Source: Rummeliibacillus sp044763875 (lineage in GTDB: Bacteria > Bacillota > Bacilli > Bacillales_A > Planococcaceae). From it: a stretch of 64,000 nt of DNA. The translations under genes were made by a program, and so were the position numbers. Shown here in pieces: positions 34,008 to 42,807 of the stretch. How positions within the stretch are numbered: the stretch's first letter is position 1; each line of letters opens with the position of its first letter. The stretch is from positions 682,001 through 746,000 of the forward strand of contig NZ_JBIWGZ010000001.1 in assembly GCF_044763875.1 (NCBI RefSeq), read 5' to 3'. Under the pieces are notes generated by a model. It did not search any database, had not been told where the DNA came from, and saw nothing but the letters and a program-made list of their open reading frames with translations.

Positions 34008-34579
34008 TAACTAAACCTCCTATTTCCAAGTTTGCAGCTCAGTACATAAGCTGGCGGAAGGTTAACCCACACTTTTTCATGTGAAATATTCTCAAAAAAT
34101 TGTTGAATAAAGGATTTCTTTACAAGTGAATATTGGAAGGTAATAAATTCTCCGTCATCTAAGCAATCCTTTACATTTCGTAAAATACATGATGAAATAT
34201 CAGGATTCAAAGAAGTAAAAGGTAACCCAGATACGACATAGTCAATTTTTTCGATATTTAATGTTGACATATATATGCATAAATTCTCAGCTGATCCGTG
34301 TATAACGATCACACTCGGCTCATGTTCAAATTGCTTACGTAGCTTTTCAAAAAACACCTTATTATTTTCAATAAGAATTAGCTTTGTTGACTGCTCTTTT
34401 CTTTTCATTAGCTCATTCGTAAATGAACCTGTACCTGGGCCAAGTTCAACAATACATTGGGCTTTTTCAAAGCAAATTGTTTCGATCATTTTTTTTGCTA
34501 ATTTTTTTGAACTAGGTGAAATCGCACCTATATTTTTTGGCTGTTTAATAAATTCTGTAAGGAACGTTATAAATTGCAT
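34007..34579 (-). CDS. SAM-dependent methyltransferase of the PmtA/KsgA-like type
   Basis: A 190-residue class I methyltransferase. Motif I is VELGPGTGSFTNEL, preceded by KNIGAISPSSKKLAKKM, a start typical of the bacterial phospholipid N-methyltransferase PmtA and rRNA-dimethylase-like group. The post-II/IV motif is DYVVSGLPFTSL. Coupling to a DedA lipid-transporter gene fits a phospholipid substrate, but that is inference; Bacillus copies are mostly annotated as rRNA adenine methyltransferase-like. ATG 34579 has GGGGAG 7 nt upstream, preferred to TTG 34594. Confidence 0.82.
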   Translation of the reverse strand: MQFITFLTEFIKQPKNIGAISPSSKKLAKKMIETICFEKAQCIVELGPGTGSFTNELMKRKEQSTKLILIENNKVFFEKLRKQFEHEPSVIVIHGSAENLCIYMSTLNIEKIDYVVSGLPFTSLNPDISSCILRNVKDCLDDGEFITFQYSLVKKSFIQQFFENISHEKVWVNLPPAYVLSCKLGNRRFS

Positions 34580-34872
34580 AAATTTTCTCCCCAATCATGT
34601 GTAATATTAGATTGTTTTTAATATAACGAGAATTCCTTAAAGAATTGTGAGGGGATTTCTTAACTTTTTCTTAATAATCAGCATTATTTAATTGTATTTA
34701 TCATGCTATCTATTATTAAATCAATGTTTTCAAGTTCTCTATGTATGGAGTATTTTAAAGCTATCATTATTTGTATTTAACCGTATTCTCATGTGGGAAA
34801 TAATTGGGGTACGGAACATTTTTTACTGGGGACCCAAATTTATACGGACAGGTATATACGTCAACGTCAAGT

Positions 34873-34918
34873 AACTCCAAAATATAAGGAAAAAGTTGTT
34901 TATTTTGGAGTTATTTTT
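34873..34918 (+). terminator. Hairpin with T tract in a gene-free stretch
   Basis: AACTCCAAAATA and TATTTTGGAGTT form a perfect 12-bp stem with a 16-nt loop, followed by ATTTTTTATTT. No plus-strand gene is recognised before it. The stretch 34580-35181 otherwise contains no supported gene; weak frames at 34692-34874 and 34896-35153 lack ribosome binding sites and family likeness. Confidence 0.6.
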
Positions 34919-35181
34919 TATTTACTTCACCTTTTTGGGTACTCTGCATTTAGCTGGTAAATCCAATGAACACGGTAAGACTTTATCGATTTTCTCTTTA
35001 TTGTTTAAAGCGATGTTTGGGAGAGTTTCAACTAGGGTTAATTGTAGGGGGGGAATATTTGACGCTTACATAGCGTCAGGTACAGGAGTGTCGGAGCATC
35101 CACCTCCACTATTCTTACATTTCGCTAAATTGTATGAACACCCCAACAAATAGTATAGATCCGTAATTTAAGCAAATAAAA

Positions 35182-35207
35182 AACAGACCCTACAAGTAGG
35201 GTCTGTT
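35182..35207 (-). terminator. Terminator of the cold-shock gene
   Basis: AACAGACCCTAC and GTAGGGTCTGTT form a perfect 12-bp stem with a 2-nt loop as read; on the minus strand a TTTTATTTG run follows. It lies 12 bp after the stop. Confidence 0.92.
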
Positions 35208-35218
35208 AAAAGCTAATA

Positions 35219-35419
35219 TTAAGCTTTTTGAACGTTTGTAGCTTGTGGGCCACGTTGTCCATCTTCAATATCAAAAGTTACACTTTGACCTTCGTCTAAA
35301 GATTTGAAACCTTCGCCTTGGATTGCTGAGAAATGTACGAATACGTCTTCTCCTGCTTCACGTTCGATGAATCCAAAACCTTTTTCTGCATTAAACCATT
35401 TAACTTTACCTTGTTCCAT
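35219..35419 (-). CDS. Cold-shock protein (CspA/CspD family)
   Basis: A 66-residue single-domain OB-fold RNA/DNA chaperone. RNP1 is KGFGFIE (about 13-19) and RNP2 VFVHF (about 26-30), and the C-terminal GQRGPQATNV is typical. It keeps mRNA single-stranded, mainly at low temperature. GGAGG lies 7 nt before ATG 35419. An AT-rich leader region of over 100 bp precedes it, as in many csp genes whose 5-prime UTR gives thermal control. Confidence 0.96.
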   Translation of the reverse strand: MEQGKVKWFNAEKGFGFIEREAGEDVFVHFSAIQGEGFKSLDEGQSVTFDIEDGQRGPQATNVQKA

Positions 35420-35585
35420 AATTGTTGCCTCCTAGTGTGATATCCACACAATTTAATACTATCCTTGCTCAAATACCTTAGACGAATAACAAAATGCTAT
35501 TCTCAATCTGAAATTTAACAAAAATAATTCTTCTTAAGAATACCAGCTATAATATGAAATAGCAAACATTTTAAAGACAAGAAAG

Positions 35586-35893
35586 TGAATTAATTTCATA
35601 AATGCTTTTCTAGTTTAAAAACCGAATATTTTTCTGAATATACAATTTAATAATTCGAATACTATTTTATTCATAGTATTTACATATTATCCCGCTACAG
35701 ATGGCGCTTTCCGCGGGCGAGCGTTGAGCCTCCTCGCTCACTTCGTTCACTGCGGGGTCTCACCTGTCTCGCTTTCCCGCAGGAGTCGCCATCTTCCGCT
35801 AATAGCCAATATTCTAATAGTTATAGCATATAACAATGGTCCATATTTAATGTTCGTGTTTTTAAAAAAACTTTGAATTATGAAATTGACTCA
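35586..35893. mobile_element. MITE-like element with terminal inverted repeats (family 1, short form)
   Basis: Ends are TGAATTAATTTCATAA (35586-35601) and TTATGAAATTGACTCA (35878-35893). The right end is the exact complement of the left end of the 9.6-kb copy, so this copy lies in the opposite orientation. The core (35692-35812) has GGCGCTTTCCGCGGGCGAG and CTTTCCCGCAGGAGTCGCC, with a local palindrome CTCACTTCGTTCACTG. No coding capacity. Confidence 0.78.
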
Positions 35894-35953
35894 AGTATAT
35901 ACTAATTACCATTCTTCAGAGTACCTGCTCCGTTAACTCAATAAGCGATTGCT

Positions 35954-36334
35954 CTAATTTTTTTCCATTACTGCAAAGTAATTATTTTCACTATCTGCAA
36001 AATTAAATACTCTACCCGAAGGCATATTTACAATTTCTCCTACTGTAACGTTTTTCTTTACTAAGTCACTATATAAATTATCGATTTTTTCTGAGAAGAA
36101 CATTAAAGAAGGTGTTCCAAGATTTAATTCAGGCTGCATTTTAGCAATTAGCTCCTTATTATGGAGAATAATACTTGTTTCAGCTTCTTTAGTTGGGGCA
36201 ACTTCAATCCATCTCATTCCTTGACCGTTATCTTCCTCTGAAATGACACTAAAGCCTACCTTTTCTGTCCAAAACTCCTTTGCTTCATCTTGGTTATTAA
36301 CATACAACATGATTTGACCAACTTTACTTATCAT
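35954..36334 (-). CDS. VOC-superfamily (glyoxalase/bleomycin-resistance fold) protein
   Basis: A 126-residue protein of the vicinal-oxygen-chelate fold, with two beta-alpha-beta-beta-beta units (KVGQIMLYVNNQDEAKEFWTEKVGF and the C-terminal ...NFADSENNYFAVMEK). Such proteins act as glyoxalases, fosfomycin or bleomycin resistance proteins or dioxygenases; the usual metal His of the first strand is replaced (GQIMLYV). Substrate unknown. GGGAG lies about 11 nt before ATG 36334. Confidence 0.88.
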   Translation of the reverse strand: MISKVGQIMLYVNNQDEAKEFWTEKVGFSVISEEDNGQGMRWIEVAPTKEAETSIILHNKELIAKMQPELNLGTPSLMFFSEKIDNLYSDLVKKNVTVGEIVNMPSGRVFNFADSENNYFAVMEKN

Positions 36335-36417
36335 TGATTTTTACACTCCCTAATAAAATTAATAACTAAACTCAATGCTCAAACCTTACTGACGCTGAAA
36401 ACAACTTTATGGAAAAT

Positions 36418-36933
36418 CTACTTCAGCGACTCCACTAGCTCGTTCAAACGGTCCCAAGTTTCGGTGATGCCTTGCAGCATGCCCATGTCCATGACGGTCT
36501 TAAGAGCATCTTCGGAAACATATTCAGCACGGTTTATCAGCTTTGTCTTTCCATCCAAATCGATGAATTCCAATGTGATCTCGGTCGACGGTATGGAGTC
36601 ATTCAAATTACCTTCGGCATCCGAAAAATAATCAATGTAGACGATATTCTCCGGCGCGACAATCTCCTTATATATCCCTTTGCTCCAGGCTTCCATACCA
36701 AAAAATTGACCTAGGTTCTGATCGACGCACTTCATACAATAATGCCAAACGCCTCCCGGACGAAAATCGACGGTGCAGACCGGAATCTCCCAGCCCCTCG
36801 GCCCCCACCAGCGTTTCAGATGCTCAGGTTCTTTAAACATTTTGAATACGAGGTCTCGTGGCGCATCGAAAACGCGCTCCAGTACCAATACTCGATCATT
36901 CTCCACTCTCGATACCATTTCATTGTTTGACAT
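36418..36933 (-). CDS. SRPBCC/AHSA1-domain protein
   Basis: A 171-residue START-like protein (AHSA1 subfamily). Motifs are RVFDAPRDLVFKMFKEPEHLKRWWGP, GGVWHYCM and the C-terminal GITETWDRLNELVESL. These are usually encoded with an ArsR repressor, exactly as here (30 nt after the ArsR gene), and are thought to bind hydrophobic ligands. The gene and its partner are visibly richer in GC than neighbours (for example CGCCTCCCGGACGAAAATCG), suggesting acquisition from another source. AGGAGG lies 7 nt upstream of ATG 36933. Confidence 0.9.
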   Translation of the reverse strand: MSNNEMVSRVENDRVLVLERVFDAPRDLVFKMFKEPEHLKRWWGPRGWEIPVCTVDFRPGGVWHYCMKCVDQNLGQFFGMEAWSKGIYKEIVAPENIVYIDYFSDAEGNLNDSIPSTEITLEFIDLDGKTKLINRAEYVSEDALKTVMDMGMLQGITETWDRLNELVESLK

Positions 36934-36962
36934 TGTAATTCCTCCTTGATCATCAAATGGTT

Positions 36963-37307
36963 TTATGATTTTTCCTTGTCCTGTAATTCCTTCAAATAAT
37001 CATCTAGATTGTCGAATCTTTCTTGCATCACGCGCTGGAAGGACTGTATCCAAGAATCCAGCGCTTGGAAAGGCTCGGGCCGGAGCTTGTAGATGCGGCG
37101 GTTAGCTTCTGCCTGCACTTCCACAATCCCGTTGTCGCTTAGAACTTTAAGATGCTTCGAAGTTTGAGGCTGCCTTAACCCCAGCTGGTCTGCGATTTCC
37201 CCAACTGTCAGTGGACCGTCACGCAAGAGTTCGACGATATTCATACGATTTGATTCAGACAAAGCGCTCAGCGTCGTCATGTTCACGCTCGAAATCTTAC
37301 CTGACAT
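36963..37307 (-). CDS. ArsR-family repressor paired with the SRPBCC gene
   Basis: A 114-residue winged-helix protein: LSALSESNRMNIVELLRDGPLTVGEIADQLGLRQPQTSKHLKVLSDNGIVEVQ is the complete HTH region (about residues 13-65), then RIYKLRPEPFQALDSWI. No metal-binding Cys motif, which is usual for the SRPBCC-associated subgroup. GAGGTG lies 7 nt before ATG 37307. It likely represses its own two-gene unit in response to an unidentified ligand. GC content is higher than flanking genes. Confidence 0.9.
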   Translation of the reverse strand: MSGKISSVNMTTLSALSESNRMNIVELLRDGPLTVGEIADQLGLRQPQTSKHLKVLSDNGIVEVQAEANRRIYKLRPEPFQALDSWIQSFQRVMQERFDNLDDYLKELQDKEKS

Positions 37308-37564
37308 GTTACTTCACCTCGTCAAGTGATGGCCTTTTGTTAAGCCCATCTACATCATCTTAGTAATATCGTGCTGTTGAATTGATCATACTCGATGAGG
37401 AATATTCCTGTCAAGGAATATTCAAAATCCAAAGTGATTCTGTGTCAGTGCCAAAACGATAACATTGGAAAACATTCTAAAATTTTATTAAGTTGCCTTT
37501 CCACTTTAGATTATTCATTCACTTACTCATCATTCAATATATGACTCCTATAAAATAAAAATAG

Positions 37565-37592
37565 CGCCAACTTCTATTTAATAGAAATTGGC
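37565..37592 (-). terminator. Terminator of the zinc-ribbon protein gene
   Basis: GCCAACTTCTAT and ATAGAAATTGGC form a 12-bp stem with one mismatch and a 3-4-nt loop, followed on the minus strand by GCTATTTTTATTT. The rest of 37308-37614 holds no gene. Confidence 0.8.
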
Positions 37593-37614
37593 ACTTCGTT
37601 TATTCGCTATACGT

Positions 37615-37824
37615 TTAGCGTGACTCTTTTGGCGGTTGACATACTTCACATTTACGTTGGTTATTATTTTTAAATTTCGTAAATGTTTTTTCAAAGTTGC
37701 TACCACATGCACATTTAAATAGTAACTTTTGAGAAAAACCGTGATATTCCGTCGTTAACAACTTACTTTCTGAATTTTTCTCAACAAATTCTCTAATTTT
37801 ACTGATCGTCCATCGTTTATTCAT
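37615..37824 (-). CDS. Small zinc-ribbon protein
   Basis: A 69-residue protein: N-terminal helices (MNKRWTISKIREFVEKNSES) then a four-cysteine ribbon, FKCACGSNFEKTF...KCEVCQPP (CxC ... CxxC). Similar ribbons occur in phage and integron-associated nucleic-acid-binding or HNH-like proteins. ATG 37824 has GGAGG about 10 nt upstream; an in-frame ATG at 37881 has no site. It may bind nucleic acid; the family is not recognised precisely. Confidence 0.65.
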   Translation of the reverse strand: MNKRWTISKIREFVEKNSESKLLTTEYHGFSQKLLFKCACGSNFEKTFTKFKNNNQRKCEVCQPPKESR

Positions 37825-38057
37825 TCTCTTATACCTCCATATTTTATCGCTAGGCGGAGGCTTTTCTTGGCATCCGTTCAATTATGAGCAAAAGTTCGTA
37901 ATTATCCTAAGTTCAGTTTTTCATTATATCACGGACTGGCACACAATTAAACAAATCGTTATTTTGAGCAGGTACTAGTTTAGTTTAGCTTTGAGATAAA
38001 GTTTGAATAAATTATCGATCTTAGCCTTGATATACTCTACTTAGAAACTCATCAACC

Positions 38058-38486
38058 CTATGGCTTTAAATCTTTTTTTAAATAGTAATGCTGATGATCT
38101 CTACCTACATTATCTATACTCCCAAACACTTGATATCCATTCTTTTCATAAAAATCTAATGCTTGAAAACTCAATGTATCTACTTTAATGAAATCACATT
38201 CTTTTTCTATAGCGATTTTCTCAAGTTCTAGTAATAATTTAGTTCCAAATCCCGATTTTCTTATATCCTCATCTATCATAAAAGTATGAATCTCTAACCA
38301 ATTCCAACATATTTCACTAAGGATTCCACCACGAACATTGTCTTTTTCATCTTTTAGAAATATACAGATTTCTTCGTATCTCCCTGCTAAATCTTTTGGG
38401 AAGTGCTTTAAATTAAACTTATAAAGTTCATCGTTAATATATTGTTTATTCTTTTTATTTAATTCTTTAGTAATATGAAGATTCAT
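38058..38486 (-). CDS. GNAT-family acetyltransferase
   Basis: A 142-residue acetyltransferase. The acetyl-CoA loop is RKSGFGTKLLLELEKIA and motif B is SFQALDFYEKNGYQVFG. Start ATG 38486 is chosen because GGGG lies 6 nt upstream, though ATG 38492 is possible. Substrate unknown. It precedes the DUF6176 gene's end by 65 bp in divergent reading order on the same strand. Confidence 0.9.
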   Translation of the reverse strand: MNLHITKELNKKNKQYINDELYKFNLKHFPKDLAGRYEEICIFLKDEKDNVRGGILSEICWNWLEIHTFMIDEDIRKSGFGTKLLLELEKIAIEKECDFIKVDTLSFQALDFYEKNGYQVFGSIDNVGRDHQHYYLKKDLKP

Positions 38487-38550
38487 GTACATCCCCTATT
38501 CTGCCATAAAATAATGAATTGCTCTTTTCTTAATTAATTGTTGTCAGTTC

Positions 38551-38895
38551 TCAATCCATCACATCAATAATTTTGTTGGAAATCATTACTACCTCCGTGT
38601 TTAAATCTTTAGGTTTAAAGTTAGGATCAATACACTCATCCCAATATTCAAGATGTTTTTTATCAATCCAGTGTTCTGATTCTTCTACTTGAACACCGCC
38701 AGTTCCTTGTACAGAATACCAATATAGATATTCATGTCCATCTAATACTTCACGGAATATTGTTTCAACGTACATTTTTTCACCTTCAAGTGTAACAAGC
38801 ACATCTTCCATATTCTTATTTAAAAAATCTAGCCATTCCGTAACCTTTTCAGACTTCCCTTCTTTTACACGAAACCTTGTTAATTCAATATTCAA
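38551..38895 (-). CDS. DUF6176 family protein
   Basis: A 114-residue dimeric alpha-beta-barrel-like protein of DUF6176 (ELTRFRVKEGKSEKVTEWLDFL, MYVETIFREVLDGHEYLYWY). Function unknown. A GTG at 38904 touches the ribosome binding site (AGGGAG), so TTG 38895 with 8-nt spacing is the more likely start. No operon partner is certain; the acetyltransferase follows in the same direction. Confidence 0.8.
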   Translation of the reverse strand: MNIELTRFRVKEGKSEKVTEWLDFLNKNMEDVLVTLEGEKMYVETIFREVLDGHEYLYWYSVQGTGGVQVEESEHWIDKKHLEYWDECIDPNFKPKDLNTEVVMISNKIIDVMD

Positions 38896-39000
38896 TTTAT
38901 TCACTCCCTATATCTTTATTTTAATATGAGATAAATGGTGCATTATGAACATACCTGGTGTTATTACCAGATAAGATGCATAGACATTGAAATATAATCT

Positions 39001-39648
39001 TTATCGTCTTAACAATTCAGCTACATCTTTATGATTTTGTCGAAGAGCTACATCCAGCGCAGTCTCGCCATCATCCTTCTTAAGGGTGTTATCTGCCCCA
39101 TATCTAATTAATAATTGAAGCATTTCTAGTTGTCCGTTCATCGCCGCTTCATGTAGTGGAGTCCAACCGGAATCTTGCTTTGCATTTACTTGAGCCCCAT
39201 TCTTTAAGAGCAATTCCGCAATGTCCACTTTTTTTGTAGCTACTGCTGAATGTAAAGGCATCACTTTCATACTATTTTTAGCTGTACTATTGATATCTGC
39301 CCCGTTTTCTATTAGATACTCTACGATATTTTTATAACCTAGGTAGGAAGCAAGACCAAGAGCAGTAAATCCGTCATTTGCGAACTCTAAAACGAGTGAA
39401 GGATTTAACTCTACCAGCTCTTTTACTCGAGAAAGTTCACCAGTTGCCGAAGCTTCGTATATATCAAGAGGAAGCCTTTTTTCTAACAAAAATTCTAAAG
39501 AATGACTAGCACCATTATAAATAGCGGTAAGAACTAGAGATTGACCTGTTTGACTTCGTAAATTAAGTAATTCCGGATTTTCACAAATCATAGATTTTAC
39601 TTCTTCTAGGTTATCTTTTTGAATTGCTTCTAACAATTGTTGAGCCAT
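39001..39648 (-). CDS. Ankyrin-repeat protein
   Basis: A 215-residue protein built of about six ankyrin repeats across its whole length, the clearest being DGFTALGLASYLGYKNIVEYLIENGADIN and SGWTPLHEAAMNGQLEMLQLLIRYGAD. It should act as a protein-interaction scaffold in the cytoplasm; partner unknown. AGGAG lies 10 nt before ATG 39648. No signal peptide. Confidence 0.93.
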   Translation of the reverse strand: MAQQLLEAIQKDNLEEVKSMICENPELLNLRSQTGQSLVLTAIYNGASHSLEFLLEKRLPLDIYEASATGELSRVKELVELNPSLVLEFANDGFTALGLASYLGYKNIVEYLIENGADINSTAKNSMKVMPLHSAVATKKVDIAELLLKNGAQVNAKQDSGWTPLHEAAMNGQLEMLQLLIRYGADNTLKKDDGETALDVALRQNHKDVAELLRR

Positions 39649-39871
39649 TTGAATTCAACTCCTAATGGGATATTTGTAACTTTCTGTATTATATGAAAAA
39701 TTATACACAATTTCAAAAGTTTGTAGATATAGTAAATTCTAGCTCTTTTATCAAAACTTCGTTTGTTCTCCACAAATTTTAATATTTCGATCATTCCCAA
39801 TGTCATTTGAGTAATTTTGACAAAATCCCATGCATATGTTATTACCAACAAATGAAAAGGAGCTGATTCAT

Positions 39872-40240
39872 ATGGGGGCAAAATGGATTAAAATTGCGGT
39901 TGTTTATTTTGCGTTGGGAATCACTTATGGCCTTTTTATGCATTATACAGTCGAGTTAAAGTGGGCAGCAGTTCATGCTCATATTAATTTGATGGGTTGG
40001 GTGACGAGTGGTGTTATTGGATTAATCTATTCTTATTATAAGGAAGCTGGAGAAACTTCTTTAGCTAAAGCACAATTCTGGTTATATCATATTGGTTTAC
40101 CTTTCTTACTTCTCGGAATGAAATTCATTCATTTTGATGTACCACGATATATGATGGAGGTCTGCGTTTCTGGCGGTGGGATTGCAGTAGCACTTTCAGT
40201 TGTACTGTTCATTGTGAATGTATTCAAGAATATTAAGTAG
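39872..40240 (+). CDS. Small cytochrome-oxidase-subunit-I-like membrane protein
   Basis: A 122-residue protein with four membrane helices. The motif WAAVHAHINLMGWV resembles the heme-ligand helix of heme-copper oxidase subunit I and NnrS proteins (HAHxNLMG), and a second His (LYHIGLPFLLLG) lies in the third helix. Such short forms are found alone in Bacillales, sometimes annotated as cytochrome c oxidase subunit I. It may bind heme or copper; not shown. ATG 39872 with AAAGGAG upstream is preferred to 39830. Confidence 0.8.
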   Translation: MGAKWIKIAVVYFALGITYGLFMHYTVELKWAAVHAHINLMGWVTSGVIGLIYSYYKEAGETSLAKAQFWLYHIGLPFLLLGMKFIHFDVPRYMMEVCVSGGGIAVALSVVLFIVNVFKNIK

Positions 40241-40299
40241 TAAAGGTTTTAATTGAATTTAAGAAAAATAATCTTATTCATTAAGATATATTAATTGCT

Positions 40300-40342
40300 A
40301 AAAAGAGTTGTACCTTCCCCTGAAAGGTCAACTCTTTTTATA
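40300..40342 (+). terminator. Terminator after the oxidase-like gene
   Basis: AAAAAGAGTTG and CAACTCTTTTT form a perfect 11-bp outer stem, with an inner ACCT/AGGT pair. It is AT-flanked and could work in both directions. Confidence 0.85.
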
Positions 40343-40524
40343 TTTGGTGAATAAATCAACTTCATATTTCGATGTTTAACATCAAAATCTAAACTTATCA
40401 CTTTTGATTGGAGTTTGTTTCTCCGTCCTTTCTTATAATTCTACAGAAAGGATTGCTAATTTTTCATTTCAGGATGAATTTCCCTTTGTTTGTTTGATAT
40501 TTTCATAAAAACTTACAAACTATT

Positions 40525-41673
40525 TTATGCAAAATTTCGAACATCGTTATTTCGGCCAAATCTATAAACCGAGACTAGAAAAAATACGGCGGCAAACGCT
40601 AGTAGAATCATAAAATTAAGGTAAAGACTGCCAAAATGATGTCCCTGCTGTAGTTGGCTTATGGTATCAAGTACCCATCGCTGCGGCGTAAAGTTGGCAA
40701 TTTTCTGAAGAGTCTTCGGCATAATATCAAAGGGAAAAAAACAACCTGCCAAAAGACACGATGGTGCCAAGATTAAATTTTGCAGTGCACTTGCTGCCCC
40801 GGAACTGTTAGAAAAGGAAACAAGCATTAGCGATAAACCTGCTGCCACTAAAGCAAACAAGATTAAAATGATTGACATTTGCCAAATGGGTACATGCATC
40901 TCAATATTGAAGACATTCGTTACAACCAGTAGCGTAAAGATGATTTGGACAACCATTACCAGCATACTGACCGCTATATTCGCAAGCACATACTTCCTGG
41001 CATTAATCGGCGTTGATAACAGACGGAAATAGGTACGATTTTCTTTTTCCTTCAAAATGATTTCCGCAAAGTTTCCTGCTGATAATAGCATTATCATTAA
41101 CAAAAAGCCGATGGTCCCATTTGTCATATTTTTACCTTTTGAGGTATCTTGCAGTGTCTCTACATGAAACTTGAAATCAGCCTGTTGATAGCGGGCAGAC
41201 ATTTTTTGATATGCATCTTGATCACCATTTGCAGCCTTATTTAAGGCCATAACATTATCAAGATACTGGTAAAGATATGATTTTACAAAGCCGGTAACTT
41301 GTGCTCCTTTAATCGAGACAAGCTGTATATGCTCCGGGTTTTCGGTTTGAATACTTTCCGAGAAGCCTTCGTCCAAAATAATCGCACAATCTAATTTCCC
41401 CGTAGCAATTTGATCCTTCATAGAAGATTCATTGACCTTGACCAAGCTCATATTTTTCAAATGTTTTAGAAAATTTACTGTATCTCCCGCAATCTGCCCC
41501 GAGTCATGATTGATCACCCCAACTTTCAGTGCTTGTTGGCTGCTTCCTCCATAAGCCAGAAAGGCAATGACAATTCCGATGAGCGGCACGCCAAAGTATA
41601 GAAGGATATTTCCTTTTTTTCTAAAAGTCACACTAAGAATTTTCTTAATCAGCCAGATTATATCTTTCATCAT
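40525..41673 (-). CDS. lnrN: ABC-2 type permease, LnrN-like
   Basis: A 382-residue export permease: one N-terminal helix, an extracytoplasmic domain of about 160 residues, then five helices including FLLMIMLLSAGNFAEIILKEKENRTYFRLLSTPI and the ABC-2 motif near LAPSCLLAGCFFPFDIMP. Layout and length match LnrN (YfiN) of the B. subtilis linearmycin exporter. Overlaps the preceding permease gene (ATGATGA), and GGGAGGG precedes the start. Last gene of a five-gene unit. Homology to the Lnr system is by memory of architecture and length. Confidence 0.78.
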   Translation of the reverse strand: MMKDIIWLIKKILSVTFRKKGNILLYFGVPLIGIVIAFLAYGGSSQQALKVGVINHDSGQIAGDTVNFLKHLKNMSLVKVNESSMKDQIATGKLDCAIILDEGFSESIQTENPEHIQLVSIKGAQVTGFVKSYLYQYLDNVMALNKAANGDQDAYQKMSARYQQADFKFHVETLQDTSKGKNMTNGTIGFLLMIMLLSAGNFAEIILKEKENRTYFRLLSTPINARKYVLANIAVSMLVMVVQIIFTLLVVTNVFNIEMHVPIWQMSIILILFALVAAGLSLMLVSFSNSSGAASALQNLILAPSCLLAGCFFPFDIMPKTLQKIANFTPQRWVLDTISQLQQGHHFGSLYLNFMILLAFAAVFFLVSVYRFGRNNDVRNFA

Positions 41674-42791
41674 AATCCCTCCCGTCTTTGGAATGAAACG
41701 ATGGCAACCGTTAAAAATAGAAGCGAAATCACAAGATTTAAGGTGATTGGGAACATCGCAGCCGATAGGTCATTGGCATAGATGATTTTCGTAATCCCCT
41801 GGTTGGACCATGTAAGTGGGGATAAATCCGTTATAAATTTAAATGCCCCCGTGGCACCTTCAATTTTGAAATAGGCGCCGCCAAAGAATGACGCAAGCTG
41901 AATCAATAGAGTGATGATTGTTCTTGTAGCCTCATGTGTTTTGATCAAATAGCTAACACCAAGGCCTAAACTGACCGCCAGGAATACTTCCGATATTAGG
42001 ATAAGAAGAATCCACCCAATATGACTTCCCCAGTCCGCTTTGTACACATAGTGACTAAAGATAATAATTACAATAATACAGATCATGTTAACAAGAACAC
42101 AGCCAATAATTTTTCCGAGAAAAATCTCACCTTTTCGAATTGGGGCAGCCAATAATCGAATCGAAGTATGATTGACTCTTTCATCGCGAAGAAGTCCCAT
42201 TCCATACATCGCCGAATAAAAGGCAATCATCGTCGTCATTGCAATCGCATAATAGTCCATTGAACCGGGCTTCTTCGTTGACTGCAGTGAAGATTCTGCT
42301 ATAAAATCATGCTTGGCCGGGCTTCCTAAAACGGTACTGACTTTTGCTGGATCAACACTTGCTACCGCAGCCGTAAGATTATATTTATCGGCAAATGTGG
42401 TCAGCATTCCTTGGAGAATACTCTCCTCGATGCTATTTTGGCTACTGCCATATAATTTGACTCCTTTATTGGTCACCTCAGCAAAGGCAGTGTAGTGATT
42501 TTCTTCTACCTCCTTTTGCCCGTTCATCCCGTCAGCTGCCTTCTCAAAATTAATGCCGGTATCTTTAGCTTCCTTGATAAACGCTTGAAAATAGGAGGAA
42601 ATCTCTGAACTAGCAGTAGTTTTATATAAGACATGAACATTGTCGACTTTTATTTTTTGATCAAAATCTTTTGATAAGGCGGAACCAAGAATCAACATCA
42701 TGACAATGGGAATGGCCAGCATGAAGATAAATGTATGGTAATCCCGGAAACTCACTTTAAGTTCCTTCCAAATAATGCTAAGTACATTCAA
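41670..42791 (-). CDS. lnrM: ABC-2 type permease, LnrM-like
   Basis: A 373-residue permease with the same architecture as the next gene: helix 1 (FIFMLAIPIVMMLILGSAL), a ~140-residue extracytoplasmic domain, then five helices (MYGMGLLRDERVNHTSIRLLAAPI marks the coupling region). The two permeases probably form a heterodimer on one ATPase. GGAGG lies about 10 nt before ATG 42791. Corresponds in order to YfiM/LnrM. Confidence 0.78.
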   Translation of the reverse strand: MNVLSIIWKELKVSFRDYHTFIFMLAIPIVMMLILGSALSKDFDQKIKVDNVHVLYKTTASSEISSYFQAFIKEAKDTGINFEKAADGMNGQKEVEENHYTAFAEVTNKGVKLYGSSQNSIEESILQGMLTTFADKYNLTAAVASVDPAKVSTVLGSPAKHDFIAESSLQSTKKPGSMDYYAIAMTTMIAFYSAMYGMGLLRDERVNHTSIRLLAAPIRKGEIFLGKIIGCVLVNMICIIVIIIFSHYVYKADWGSHIGWILLILISEVFLAVSLGLGVSYLIKTHEATRTIITLLIQLASFFGGAYFKIEGATGAFKFITDLSPLTWSNQGITKIIYANDLSAAMFPITLNLVISLLFLTVAIVSFQRREGL

Positions 42792-42807
42792 AGAAATAAC
42801 CTCCTTT

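Noticed and set aside
34896..35153. 85-codon plus-strand frame before the cold-shock gene
   Set aside because: It begins inside a terminator hairpin, lacks a ribosome binding site and resembles no family.
4491..35812. CRISPR array suggested by several similar repeats
   Set aside because: The copies are kilobases apart, palindromic and without regular spacers; no cas gene is present.
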